From Adineta vaga (Eukaryota; Rotifera), in contig CP075493.1 of NCBI GenBank assembly GCA_021613535.1, forward strand, positions 15,872,001-15,936,000: DNA of 64,000 nucleotides. Direction: 5' to 3'. The notes beneath the pieces are model-generated. The model searched no databases and had not been told where the DNA came from. It saw nothing but the letters and a program-made list of their open reading frames with translations. Of the stretch, positions 45,835-57,738 are shown in pieces. How positions within the stretch are numbered: the stretch's first letter is position 1; the number at the start of each line of letters is the position of its first letter. Made by a program: the position numbers and the translations under genes.

Positions 45835-46296
45835 TTCGCTTTCTATAGTGCTTGAAGATTAACAGAGAAAATTCTTTATATAATCGCTGATCATCAAGGC
45901 CTGTCTATACCATTATATTTATGATTTGTCTTTTGTCAGGAATAAAAATATAAAATCATACAAATCTTGACTATACTCATACAAGTTTATCTCTCTGTCA
46001 ATACTTTTTAAAAAGAATATCGCTTTATCGCTTATAAACCCATAAATAGAGAAAGAGAACATAAAAGTTTTATTATATTTCTCAATCTCGAAACGATGAG
46101 TTGAAAGAACAGAAAGTGGAATGTTTGTCCGACAAAATTCAACGAATTCCGACATAAATCTTAAAATGAATATTATGAACAACTAAAAAGACGTATTAGA
46201 TAAACGTGAAACACTATATTCAAACTATTTCACGCTATTTATAAATATATATTACCTAACTCCCAGTAGAATTCATATTTTTGCACCGTTCCCATT

Positions 46297-46464
46297 TTAA
46301 GCAGACCGTATTTTTCTTATTTCATACCTTATAACTCCACCAGAAAGTATCATAAGCAAAAATCTACGGCATCCCCCACTTTGACAACCACAGCGACTGC
46401 AACAGCGAGGGTTCTTCAAAAAACTACATATAGCACAACAGCAGATATCCTCCTTTGTCGTATT
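46297..46464 (-). other. candidate Cys-rich terminal exon
   Basis: On the minus strand, after an acceptor-like TTGTGGTTATAG, an open stretch of 55 codons reads NTTKEDICCCAICSFLKNPR, then CCSRCGCQSGGCRRF, a hydrophobic run LLMILSGGVIRYEIRKIRSA and a stop. The dense Cys pattern is unlikely by chance in AT-rich DNA. No upstream exon or start was found; it could be a gene remnant. Family not recognised. Confidence 0.3.
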
Positions 46465-46809
46465 CTATAACCACAAATTCCAATCAAAAACATCTGCTTA
46501 GCTAATATAGCTGCAAGCTTCGTGCTTTCTTCAAGGCAACATCACCTACTGATTTACAAATACTTCTTATGAAACTAGTTACTACTGTCAGGCATCCCCA
46601 ACAACTCAGAAAGACACCCAAAAGAAACGCAAACATAAACTAACATTTCCACCTATGTTCCCCGAAAAATGTTTAGACTTCACCTACACACCCGATTAAT
46701 TCTTCACAAAATAACTTTGACATTGACTTTCTTTCCTACGTTTAATCTCAAACGATTCTGACACCCACAAAAATAATTCAGATTCCTCCACCGACCCATT
46801 TCCGCCATT

Positions 46810-47553
46810 GGTATGGACGCTAACGGCGATGACTCATCGAATCATTATCAAAAAGTGTACATTGTGGTGTCGCCACATGTCTTGCCAATTTTTTGACAGT
46901 TCTAATATATATCATTTTGATCCATTTTCTACGTAGAATTTTTCTGTGAAATTAGATTTTAGGGCCCAAGTCTTGTTTTTGAGATAATCATGAATAAATG
47001 CCTATTGGCTACTTGAATTATTATGTTCAATCAATACAGGTGTATTGCATTGATTGATATAGTATTGAAAGAATGACCGGCGACAGATAACACACATTTT
47101 GTTCGTCTGGCTATCATTCTGTTGTTGTATTTTGTCAAAATTAATGCCTGCGGAAATTATTTTATGTGTTATTTGTGGTATGTATGTAATTCATATATTT
47201 AAAGATATTATATATTTATAATAAATTATTGTCAAACATAAATTTCTCTCTTAATTGAATTACAAAAATATGAGACTAATGATATGTAATGATATATAAT
47301 GATGCCATGGTTACGATGATGAGTCATTCTACGTTGATAATGTAACGACATCCAAAGAGAGAAAAACGCTCCCTATAGCTCAATGCCAATTTTTAAAGAA
47401 AAACCAAATACATAAATCGATAGACAAGAACATGCTCTATCTACTGATGTAAAAATTATTTAGGGCCTATGTCAAAAAGTTTTCGACCAATCAGAAACGG
47501 CTTGCTATTGATGCACTTTTTTCTTTCTTATTCGTTCCGTTAGCGTCCGTACC
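46810..47553. mobile_element. possible non-autonomous element with 17 bp inverted repeats
   Basis: GGTATGGACGCTAACGG at 46810-46826 is matched on the other strand at 47537-47553 (GGTACGGACGCTAACGG), one mismatch. The 744 bp between them is non-coding. The GC-rich ends stand out from the AT-rich background. No target duplication was recognised, so the assignment rests on the inverted ends alone. Confidence 0.4.
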
Positions 47554-47650
47554 ACATCACTTCCTTAAGCAACTATACCATCTAGATAATGAGCTTCCCA
47601 TTCTAAACCATAATAAACGAATCGTACTCTAATCGAGCACATACGAAATA

Positions 47651-47735
47651 TAAGTAAAGGATTTTTAATCCAAAAGAAACACACAGAAATCCTATCCGAT
47701 AGATATGAAGTGTATAAGTAAAGGATTTTTAATCC
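47651..47735. repeat. 23 bp direct repeat
   Basis: TATAAGTAAAGGATTTTTAATCC, less three bases quoted here for length, occurs at 47651-47673 and again at 47713-47735, 62 bp apart and identical. Related TCGGATATTATCGGA-type words follow near 47782-47822. Confidence 0.75.
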
Positions 47736-47912
47736 GAGAAAAATTGAAAGGAGTTAGGTATTTGCAGATTTTTTTAATTCATCGGATATTATCGGAAGTG
47801 TATTGGATTCCGACAGTCGGATTTCTTTTCTCTATTATATTTAAATAAGCGCAATTACAACAATCATGATGAATAAGCTCTTTTATTAATGGATTGCAAA
47901 AAAAACAGTTAT

Positions 47913-50900
47913 CTATCGCCTTCGATAACTAGTAACCGATTCTTTAAATATTTTCATGTACATTTCTGAAGGCAAAACAAATGTTACAAAAATAAGCATT
48001 GCTGGAGTAAATGAAATGAAATAAGCAAAAAGATATAACCATAGATTATCTGTTGTTTTAAGACATCCTGGAAGTAATGAAATGATCAATCGTGGTAATG
48101 ATAAAATGAGAAGAATCACAGGACTAATTAATAATTGTTTTTGTTCATTGAATTGTTGATGAATATGTTGACGATAAGTTGATCGATTTTGAGAAACTGA
48201 TCGTTGTCGAGCAATTCGAAAAACAATGAATAAAGCAGAAAAAAGGTTAGCACAGAATGGAGCGATAATATGAAAAAATAGGATAGCTGTGTTATAATTT
48301 TGAATAGAATGAGTGTAACTAGTAACACACCAAATGTTTTGAACTTCGATTATATGTAGATGAGTTTGATTTGTATAGAATTGTTTTGTTTCTGTTTGAT
48401 ATTCAAATAAACTACGGTAGATAAATTCATGGGTTAAAGTACCCATGTAAACGTTTTTTGGGTCAAGACGCGTTTCGACCGCGTGCCGAACGCGTCTAAC
48501 CCGAAGCAACTGTTCGCGTCTTGGCGCGTCCCTGGTGAAACAATTGGGGCGTCTGGATGCGATTCAAACTAACTGCATCTGAATGCGATTGCGTACTAAA
48601 TGCGTATAGACGCGTTTTAACTAAATTTAAAAATTAGGCAAAAAAATCGATCAATTCATCTCAGATTCGAACAGAGTTGACATCACAGTCATGTCCTGAT
48701 GGTCTTAGCCTACTTTGGCGAATGAACTGAATTTTTAACTTACATGACGAGAAGCAGATTTGAACATGTGAACCATCGATCAGAAGTCTTGAACATATAC
48801 CACTGAGCTATACTTACTCGAAAGATATTCTTATTCAAAAGGGTATCTAGTTGATTACATACTTTCGAACTTGAATAAAAGAATATGATGATGTTCGCTT
48901 CTATCTATGAGGAAAATACAACACTTTGTTTTATTTTTTTTCTAACAATAATCAGATAATTTCAAATAAAATTGTATGTTTTGCTGTCTTCTCTTTCTCT
49001 GTAATTATATTTGAGATATTTTTATAATTATAATTATTGAATGAAATTTGTATAAGTCAGATATATTCAACTGATGAGTTTTAACTATAAATTTCGAGAG
49101 ATTTTATTTAAAAAACAGATATCAATTGATTGCTGAGAATATTTTTAAACACATATAAACGACATCATCTAATTATTCTGTATTTGACATAACATATGTT
49201 GCATTGAAACGTCTTTCGACAGAGAAAACTGTTTGAACACACTTAAAAGACAGATAATCAGTATTCTCAGAGAGAAAATCGACGTAAACTACTATAAGCA
49301 ATCGCGTTGAGACGCACTTTAGAAAACTAAACGCATTTGAAATGTTTTCGGTAGCGTCTGGATGCATTTCGGAAACGTTCTTAGACGCACCTGGCCGCTA
49401 ATTCCTTCAAAGACGCGTTGATTCGCGTTTGGTGCTTGTTTTAGCTGCGTTTAGATTCGATTTGGATATAAATCGCGTTTGGCTGCGGTTGTTTTGTGCG
49501 ATAGAAAACGCATGTAAACGCGATTCCGTTAGCAGATGCGTCTGGATGCATTTAAAAATTCTTTTGACTGCATCTGAACGCGGTCTTACAAGAAAATGCG
49601 TCTACATGCAAATAAAAATTATTTTGTTTTGCGTTTAGACGCGATTGTACACAGATACGCGTTTGAACGCGATAAAATTGAGTTTAAACCGCGTCTAGAT
49701 GCGAATCTCGAAATCATACGCGGCTGAACGCGTTTATCCTGCGTCTGGTGTTTACATGGGTAGCAAGAATACAGAATGGTAAAAGAAAGATAATCCATCG
49801 TGCTATTTGTTTACTTTTGTTTTTATTGAATTTGACTCCTTTAAAAACATTGGTTGATCTTTCGACCGGGACACAAGAACTGAGCCAACTATCCAAATAT
49901 AAGAAAAGTTTAAGAATTGGTTCAATCGAAATACAACCTCCACGAAGTATAGAGAGACTAGTCGAAACGTTGATTTGTGTAAGAATAACAAACCAGAATT
50001 TGACTGTTAACATGCTAATTGCAAAAAGAGAAGTGACAGATGATGCTAATAGATACATTCCACATCCAACTTGTTGCGATTCTTTATTTTTAAATGTGAC
50101 GAAAGAAAGAATACTATTGATTAATCCTCCAACGAATATGATGGTCGTTATACAAGCACTTAATTTAAGTTTTACGGATTGTTTATTAAAATTTTTGTCA
50201 AGTTGAAGTTCATCACGTAAAATATCATCCAAATTTAAACCAATACTTTCGGTATGAAAAGGACAACGAGTACCAATAACACAACTATTCTCTCGTAGAT
50301 CTAAAAGTATGTTATCCAGCTTTTAGCTTTATTATTTAAACCTAACTGTGAATACGTACCAAAGTCGTAGAGACGAACTCTACTTGGACCATGTATAAAA
50401 ATGTCTATGTCACCTGTTACGTTAGGCTCATATGTTGTCGTAACTAATATGTATTTTGATTTTGATGTGAAGATTAAGAATGAGTTTGAATTGTCCACCA
50501 TTGCATCTGCCACTATGTTGTACAATTAAATTTTCGAAAGGTTTAAGTGGATCAAAATCATCTTTGTAGATATAATCATACGTATTTATAGAACTTTCAC
50601 TTCGCAGAGTATACATGCCTGTTTTTCTTACTTTTATTTGCAAGGGTTCATAATAATAGTTAGGTGTCCAGCAATCTCGATAATACGTTGGGTTATCTGT
50701 TTCAAACTTTAACGAATATGTCAGTTGTAATTTCATCGAAGTATCTATTAAACATCAAAATAAGAATAAAAACAAATTTCGAAATACCGTTGTACTAGAC
50801 ATGCGTCAGCACAGTCCAACTTGGAAGCATTCATCCGGTCGGACTGGCACTAGATAGACGTCTATGTTATATAATAGCGACGACAAAAATGACTCAGTTG

Positions 50901-52835
50901 CTTTATGAGAAAACACAAAATATACTTGGAAGCATGTTTTATTTGAAAAATGCTTATAAAACAATTTAGATACGTACCGACTCGAGTAAAATCAATGGTA
51001 TTTGGACCGGATACAAAAATAGAGAAATTCCCTAATGTATTTGAACGATACGTTGTTATCACTAATATATATCTGGTATCCGTATGAAGATAGGCGGTTA
51101 GTTTTAATTGTTCTTGATTGCAACTATCATTATGCTTTATAAGTAAATTATTAAATGGTTGAAGAGGATCAAATAAATCTTGATAAATATAACCATATGT
51201 ATTGATACGGCTCTCAATCCAAAAAATGTACGAGCCCGTTGTAATCACATTGATTTGTAAAGTTTCATAATAAGTGTTTGGTGTTTCACACTCTCGATAA
51301 TACATTGGATGATTAATAGTTAGTTCTGATGACTAGGTGTCTTGAATCTTCGATGAAGCTGCTGTGTGAAAAATATATTGAAATGACAAATACATAAATA
51401 TATACTAGAAACTTATAATGTCTGTTGTTCGTGTAGCAGAAAATAAATCTTTTGTGCGAAAGTCTCTTCTTACGTAAGTCATTGTATCCCGTATAAAAAT
51501 TGAAAAATTATGTTCATCAACATCTTTTAAATTCGATAAGAACTGTTCATTAAAGAATAGATTCACTTACTGAGATGATTGATTGTAATGTTCTTTAAAC
51601 CTAATAATTTGATCTCGATCTGCCCAGTACCTTTTGGATATTTAGTAGTGACAACTAATATATATTTGATATTGACATAAAGTGGAATTTTAATTTTAAA
51701 CTGAAGATTAAGACCATCACCATCATCATTATTATTTTCAAGTAGATTCATATTTGGATTCAATGGATCAAAAGTATTTTCATACATACAAGCATAAGTA
51801 TTCATCTTGCTGCTAATTTCTATGGTATAATAACAGATTTCAGGTACTTTTATTTCGTAGGCTTCGTAGTAAGAAGCTTTTCCACTACAATTTGGGAAAT
51901 ATACATCACTAGTCGAAGTCAATGCTGATGAATATGTTAATGGAATAACTGATGATATGTCTAAAAAGTAAAAAGAAGATAAGTATATATTACTAAAACA
52001 TCCAAGATTTTTATTAAACTATCTTTCACTTACCACAAGAATTTTTGGAGATTTGAAATTTTTTGTATACGATGATTTCCTGTGTCAGCAATAAAGATAT
52101 TTCCGGACTGATCAAAACTAATAGTAGACGGAAAGAACAATTGATTGGATTCGGAACCATCTCCATAACATCCAATAATACAGTGAACATCATTTGGTCC
52201 TGAACGAATAATTCGATGATTGTTTGAATCGACAATATATAAATATTTCCATGCATCAACGATAATTCCGCTTGGGCATGAAAGCGAAATTGTCATTTCC
52301 TTAGATAAATCTTCTATGTCTGTTACACTAATTATTGCACTGATTTGATACCGTTGAATGCGATTATTTCCGCAATCTGCAATATATAAAGTGAAATCGT
52401 CATCAACGAAGATTCCTCGTGGGTGATTCAGTTCTTCCAGAGTAGATCCTTTTACGCCCGTTTCAGCTACAATTTTCGGTGACTTAAAGTTTTTATTTAA
52501 CGATCTTCTCAAAACATAATGATGATCAGGTACTGAACAATATAGTCTGTCGTGTTTATCAACAAACAAACTATAACATGATAATTAACATTCATGACAG
52601 GTACAGAAATATTTTTGTCGAAGATCCATCTGTCTGCTCGATGTTTTGATACTCCATAACTAACAAAAATATCACCATTTGATATAACAAACAGAGAAGA
52701 TGCATTATAAAAATCAGTAGAAATGACCAGTGTTGAATGATCGTTTCCTTCATAGCTAGCTAGAATTTGATTTCTTTCTTTATTAATTGTATAGATTGAA
52801 CCTTGTCCATTCATAAAGATAATGCAGTTCTCTTT
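47913..52835 (-). pseudogene. NHL-beta sandwich-7TM receptor, disrupted
   Basis: On the minus strand the exons run from 52835 down to 47913. In order: NHL-type repeats (GIFVDDDFTLYIADCGNNRI; ISFDQSGNIFIADTGNHRIQ); three copies of a beta-rich module (YYRECETPNTYYETLQI...NTYGYIYQDLFDPLQPFNNL) at 51922-51580, about 51360-50990 and 50745-50346; a short Cys-containing linker (ENSCVIGTRCPFHTES); and a rhodopsin-like 7TM domain. Lesions: frame changes near 52580, 52045 and 50465; an in-frame TAG near 51332; and a 1319 bp transposon splitting the 7TM region at 48442-49760. Donor GTACGTAT recurs after modules 2 and 3. The intact form would be a surface receptor with a beta-propeller head. The true 5' end lies beyond 52835 and was not found. 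Confidence 0.8.
48442..49760. mobile_element. non-autonomous foldback transposon with TA target duplication
   Basis: Inverted ends CCCATGTAAAC on both sides, flanked by TA at 48440-48441 and 49761-49762. Both arms (about 48442-48625 and 49300-49760) are dense in AAACGCG, AGACGCG, GATGCG and ATGCGTCTGG words in either orientation, much richer in CpG than the surroundings. The AT-rich core holds two tRNA-like stretches on the minus strand (A-box-like TAGCTCAGTGGT with B-box-like GTTCAAATC; and TTCGAATC farther on), too degenerate to be tRNA genes. No transposase. The element sits in TM4 of the receptor pseudogene. Confidence 0.85.
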
Positions 52836-53484
52836 CTGTAAATACTGCTACCATACTATGGTTCAGATTTTCTATAGTGAAGATGAAAAACTCTTTGTTT
52901 CAAAGATGGGCTCTTCAAATCAGTTGAGAATCTGACCGGCTTTGGATTTCGATCAGAAAATATTGAATCCGATGAACTTTAATCGAAGATGAATATTCAA
53001 CGAAGACGGTGACATATACGTTTTTTTCAGATGTACATTTTTATCATAATTTACGAACTGTTCTTTGATCTGCACGAATATTAAATTACAAACCATGACC
53101 TCTATACAAAATTATGAATTTTGTTTTGCTTGAATGACATAGCAAAAAACCTATTCTCTCACTATTTCCTATTGTGAGTAAAGATCTTATAACAAATGAG
53201 CCTACCCTAGATTCAAAACGTTCCGCCGCCCCTGTTATAGAGGCGAAAACGAACGAATATATACGATCGAAAGAATCGAGGATTTAGACATGATACAATG
53301 AGATGATGGACGGTTTGCAACGACCGATGGCGAAGTCGCCATGACTTGGACCTACAAAAATTCATAGAAACATATAAATATGCAGCCATAACATCGATTC
53401 ACATGGTCATTCGCCCACACCTACATCCTCAGGTACTCATAGCGTTCAGAATATCTCAAGATTATCTGTAGATATACATTCATT
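52836..53484. other. intergenic sequence
   Basis: It should contain first exons of the NHL receptor pseudogene, but none was recognised. A short C-rich telomere-type relic (CGCCCACACCTACATCCTCAGG) lies at about 53411-53432. Confidence 0.45.
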
Positions 53485-55578
53485 TTATTGAAACTTCTGT
53501 ATTACAAACTCAGAAACAATGAACCATATGACGGATAATAAAGAAAAACAAATAACGGATTTTGTGCTTCTCCAAACTTTACCAATAATAAGACAAGATA
53601 TTATATAAGACAGTAAATATACTATAAATAAGGCTAAGAAGAAATGCATTGGAAACAAAGGAAATACCAATTTATTGAGTACAGGACGGACATGAGTATT
53701 AGCTATCATTGTTACAAAAGCTGACATATTTCGAGGTTTATTGGATAATTGAAACGTATTTTTGATTTTATACCATAAATGTTCAAATCGTGGTCGTTGG
53801 TAAGTAGAAAATTTTCTTTTTCCCAGCCATATATGAATATGTTCAGGTACCGTAGTTGCCTCTCCCCAACAATCAATATAACATGTTGCAGAACAATGAA
53901 AAAATTGTTTAATATCATTAAGAATTAAATCTGAAACAAATTCTGAACATCTTGATGCATTGTTCATTGAATCATGAATATGAAATGATACACTTGTTAG
54001 TCTTGGAAATTTGTCAATACAATAAATTATATCTGATCTTGATCGAATTGGCCATGTACTCAAATGTTCAATCAATGGAAATGAATGACTTAATTTATCA
54101 ATATAATCAATACTTTCATTCCAAAATAGGTATGTTTCAAATTTTAATGTACGAATTTGTTTTAATTCTGCACTTTCTATATGTTCTTTTTCTAAAAATT
54201 TGATAGAATGAATTACATCTTGAAACTTTAAAATACGAAGATTTGGCATGTGATATTGAATATCTTTTAATAAATAATAATAACGCCAAGAAAGTTTTAA
54301 CATTTCAATTTGCTTTAAATCAATAATTGATGATAAAATTTTGAATGAATCATTCCAATCAAGATACAAATTTTTAATTGAAGTAAATCGAAATGTATTT
54401 TCAAGACAAATTCTTCTTCCAAACATGGAATATTTAGGTCGATAGAGAATTGTATTGTTTGGTAGTGTTGAATATAAAGGTTTTCCAGAGAATAACTTCA
54501 TATGTGAAAGACCATGATCAGAAATTGAAATGGTAAATAAACATTTATCATAAAATGCAATAAACCAACGTTTTTCTTCGATCCAAAATGATGTTCGAAA
54601 TGAATCAAGACTTTGTTCAGTTAGAACATCATTTACATAAAATAGAAAATGAAATGAAATTAAAGATTGGACAATCCTTTGCCAACGATATCCATCAATT
54701 ATATTCCTATCGGATAATTCATATTCATCCTTGATCTCTAAATGAGTTAAATTTGGAAAATTTTGTAAGAATTGCTCTATATTATCCATGGATATATTTG
54801 CATCTATTGATCAAATAGAAATTCATTTCTTTGATTTCAATAATTAATTATTTTTACCTGAAATTATTAAATAAAGTTGTTTTAATGAATGACATGATTG
54901 TATTTGATGAAAATTTTGAAAAGAATTGAGAAACAAGGTAACACATCGAAGCTGAGGTGAATTTTGAAAAATTTCGTCGATATGATCAAATGATGATGAA
55001 TATAATCTTAATTGATATAAATATGGAAATTGAATTGAAGTTAATTCATTTGAATAATATGTACTTAAATATTTTAATTTAGGTAAAACTTCAGGATAAT
55101 GTTTCGATAAAATAAAATCAATTTCATTGGCATATGTGATGAATATATTGTCTTCATTAGAAAGAATTCTTTTTTCACCTGAACTATTAAATGAAAGTGA
55201 ATGCAATTGATTGAGTTTATATAAATTTGATAAAATTCTATATGATGATTTATGTTGAATTCTTATTAATGAAAGAGACCGTAAATTTGTTAATTGTTCA
55301 ATTTGAAAATAGTTTAAAAATAATTCTGATTGACCGATTGTATCATTTTCATCGGAAAGTATTAGAGACAAAATTTGTTCAGGTCGAATTTGTTCACAAA
55401 TATAATCAAAATCTGATTTTTCGATCGATTGAAAATTAATTCGATAAGTTGAATAAGATTTTAGAATTAAATTAAATCGTTCATTAAGATTTGAAAATAA
55501 ATGAAGAATTTCATGAGCCCAAAAATATTCAAATAAAATATGAAATAATTCATTTGGAAATTGTTCAAATTCATTCAT
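53485..55578 (-). CDS. F-box protein with LRR-like array and C-terminal membrane helices
   Basis: Two exons, 55578-54858 and 54803-53485, with a 54 bp GT-AG intron; 2040 nt, 679 residues. The F-box is at the very N-terminus (FEQFPNELFHILFEYFWAHE). Leucine-rich solenoid-like segments follow, and RTSFWIEEKRW matches the motif of the F-box protein at 7032-8969. Unusually, the C-terminus has two hydrophobic stretches, FPMHFFLALFIVYLLSYIIS and SVICFSLLSVIWFIVSEFVI, which look like membrane helices. An SCF adaptor tethered to a membrane is inferred. A third-frame artefact is unlikely, since the helices are in the same exon as the repeats. Confidence 0.85.
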
Positions 55579-56697
55579 TTTTGTATTACAATTGTAGATA
55601 TGATGCTTATGTTTTTTCTTCGTTATTTTTATAAAAGAAAATCTATATGCCCAGTTAACATGTTAAAAGATATGCAACATTCTCTTGAATTTGATAACAC
55701 TTCTGTGATAAGAACACAGCAGCAACTTATCTATGATGATAAAGCATTTTAAAAAACTGTTCGTTTTACTTTCAGCAATAGCTTTTGGTATAGAGAATCA
55801 TCTTGAGGGTGTGGGTGTAGATATTGACATCTATCCTTCCCTTATGCTTACCCACATCTGTATGCTAAATTCTTAAAACAAAAACATTTTAATTATGCAA
55901 CACTTTTTCAAACAATACTTTCATATTTAATCAATTCATGACATTATAAGAGATTCTTTTTTCCTTATTAATTATATGATGAATACAAATACTAGGGAGT
56001 ATCACGTTTCTTTACAATGAACTACTTCAAGAAACTTCAAAAACAGATGAACGAATGGCATGTTTATAAAATGCTTTTTTTAGCGAGTTGAACAAAAATC
56101 GCTACGATTGAGATATTCTCTCTCCACTTTTATTCATTTGCTATATTAAGAATTAATTAATTGGTGGAGTTATGTCTAACGCTGACAACGATTGTGTTTT
56201 TTAATTAGAAGATTCTCATTTATTTAAAGCAAATCCATAAATAGCATTGTTTTCTTTCATCATTTTAATCTATTTATTTATACTGATACTAGTTGACCTG
56301 TTCAAATTAGGCAAAGCTAAATTTATCAATCTCTGAACATTCTACTAACAAAAAATATGCAAAATTAAATTCATTTAATATATTCTTTTTGAAATGATCT
56401 TTTGCGATGTTCTAAAATATAAGAGATGAATCTTTAAAATTAATTATATGTGTGTATGTATCAAATTCAGATACTCATTTGTGAAGATAATTAACTGTCA
56501 AGCACATAATTTTTTCTTCCGAAGGAAGTGTAGTCGAATTATTTGAGATATTTTTCTACCGGAAAATACGTCTAAGTAGAATATTGAGTATAAAATAAAA
56601 ATGAGCAGATGTCAGTCGAGAAGTATAACTCTATGTGACATTTGAAAATCATATAAGACATAATCATATAATTGTATTTAGATATATTTCTTATAGT
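55579..56697. other. intergenic region with telomere-type hairpin
   Basis: Holds a hairpin at 55800-55859: TCTTGAGGGTGTGGGTGTAG, spacer with GATATTGACATCTATC, then TTACCCACATCTG. The remainder is AT-rich. Divergent promoters of the flanking genes must lie here. Confidence 0.6.
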
Positions 56698-57738
56698 ATG
56701 TCGTCATCAATTACCATTGTTATTAATCAATTAAATTCAGCAACAACAAACATTGTTCTTGTTTTGTTATGTGTTGCATTTGTATTCGGAATTATTGGTT
56801 TAATTCTCAATATCATCGTTTTTACACGGCCAAATTTACGTAATGAACCATGTTCATTTTATTTCTTATATGCAACATATTTTAATCTATTTTTCATTCT
56901 TATTATCATACCGGTACGTATTCTTTCAAATAGTTATAATATTGATTTAGCTTATTATAATCTTGGTATATGTAAAGTCGAATTTTTTGCTTTCTATTCA
57001 ATACGTACAATATCTTGTTGGTTAATTGCAATTGCATGTATTGATCGGTATTTACATAGTTCACATAATCCTAATATTCGACGAATAAGTTCATTGAAAA
57101 CAGCAAAAATAACGACTTTGATTGTTATTATTTTAATTCCTATATTATATAGTCATATGATTGTTTATATGACTATAAGATATACGGCTAATCAATTAGG
57201 AGATCGTTCACCTAATTGTAATTCAGACAATGCAATATATCGTTCATTTCTTGCTATATGGTATATGACTTTATATTCACTTAGTCCATCATTTTTAATG
57301 ATTTTTTTTGGTTTACTTACAATAAATAATATTCGACAACGTCGTCATGTAATTACAAGAATAACGAAAAATGATCGAATAAATCAACGTACAGAAAGAC
57401 AATTATTATATATGTTAGCTGCACAAGTATTTGTAATCATTTTTACTACTTTACCACAATCAATTAATCAACTTTATGTGACATTTACTGCAAATATAGT
57501 TAAAGATAAACTTCAACTTGCACAAGAAAATTTAGCTAGTAAAACTCTTGGAGGATTGACATTTTTCACTCATTCAAGTACTTTCTATTTATTTACAATG
57601 TCTGGTATTGTTTTTCGTAAAGAATTATACAAATTCTTTTCTTTTCGACGAAACCGTATTCATCAAGATGGCAATGACACACAGCATGTTTCTATTACGC
57701 TTAGAAATCGACGAACTAATAACATCTCTAAACAGTAA
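56698..57738 (+). CDS. rhodopsin-like orphan GPCR
   Basis: I choose the ATG at 56698, because the upstream extension to 56635 starts only at GTG. 346 residues, seven helices. TM1 IIGLILNIIVF; Cys at the start of TM3 (ICKVEFFAF) and in ECL2 (SPNCNSDN); TM3 ends ACIDRYLHSS, so the DRY motif is present as DRY. TM6-TM7 run from RQLLYMLAAQVFVIIFTTLP to STFYLFTMSGIVFRKEL. The tail is basic and Ser/Thr-rich. It belongs to the broad class of rotifer orphan peptide-type receptors; ligand unknown. Confidence 0.85.
   Translation: MSSSITIVINQLNSATTNIVLVLLCVAFVFGIIGLILNIIVFTRPNLRNEPCSFYFLYATYFNLFFILIIIPVRILSNSYNIDLAYYNLGICKVEFFAFYSIRTISCWLIAIACIDRYLHSSHNPNIRRISSLKTAKITTLIVIILIPILYSHMIVYMTIRYTANQLGDRSPNCNSDNAIYRSFLAIWYMTLYSLSPSFLMIFFGLLTINNIRQRRHVITRITKNDRINQRTERQLLYMLAAQVFVIIFTTLPQSINQLYVTFTANIVKDKLQLAQENLASKTLGGLTFFTHSSTFYLFTMSGIVFRKELYKFFSFRRNRIHQDGNDTQHVSITLRNRRTNNISKQ

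Larger units (their letters stand above)
45835..47912. other. intergenic region with repeats and a possible small exon
   Basis: Holds the element at 46810-47553, the 23 bp direct repeats at 47651-47735 and a candidate Cys-rich exon at 46297-46464, each listed separately. Otherwise no supported gene. Confidence 0.45.

Noticed and set aside
48745-48835. A functional tRNA gene
   Set aside because: A- and B-box-like words are present but the acceptor, D and T stems do not pair well.
49429-49638. Open frame on the plus strand and its neighbours
   Set aside because: By-product of the CpG-word arm of the transposon at 48442.
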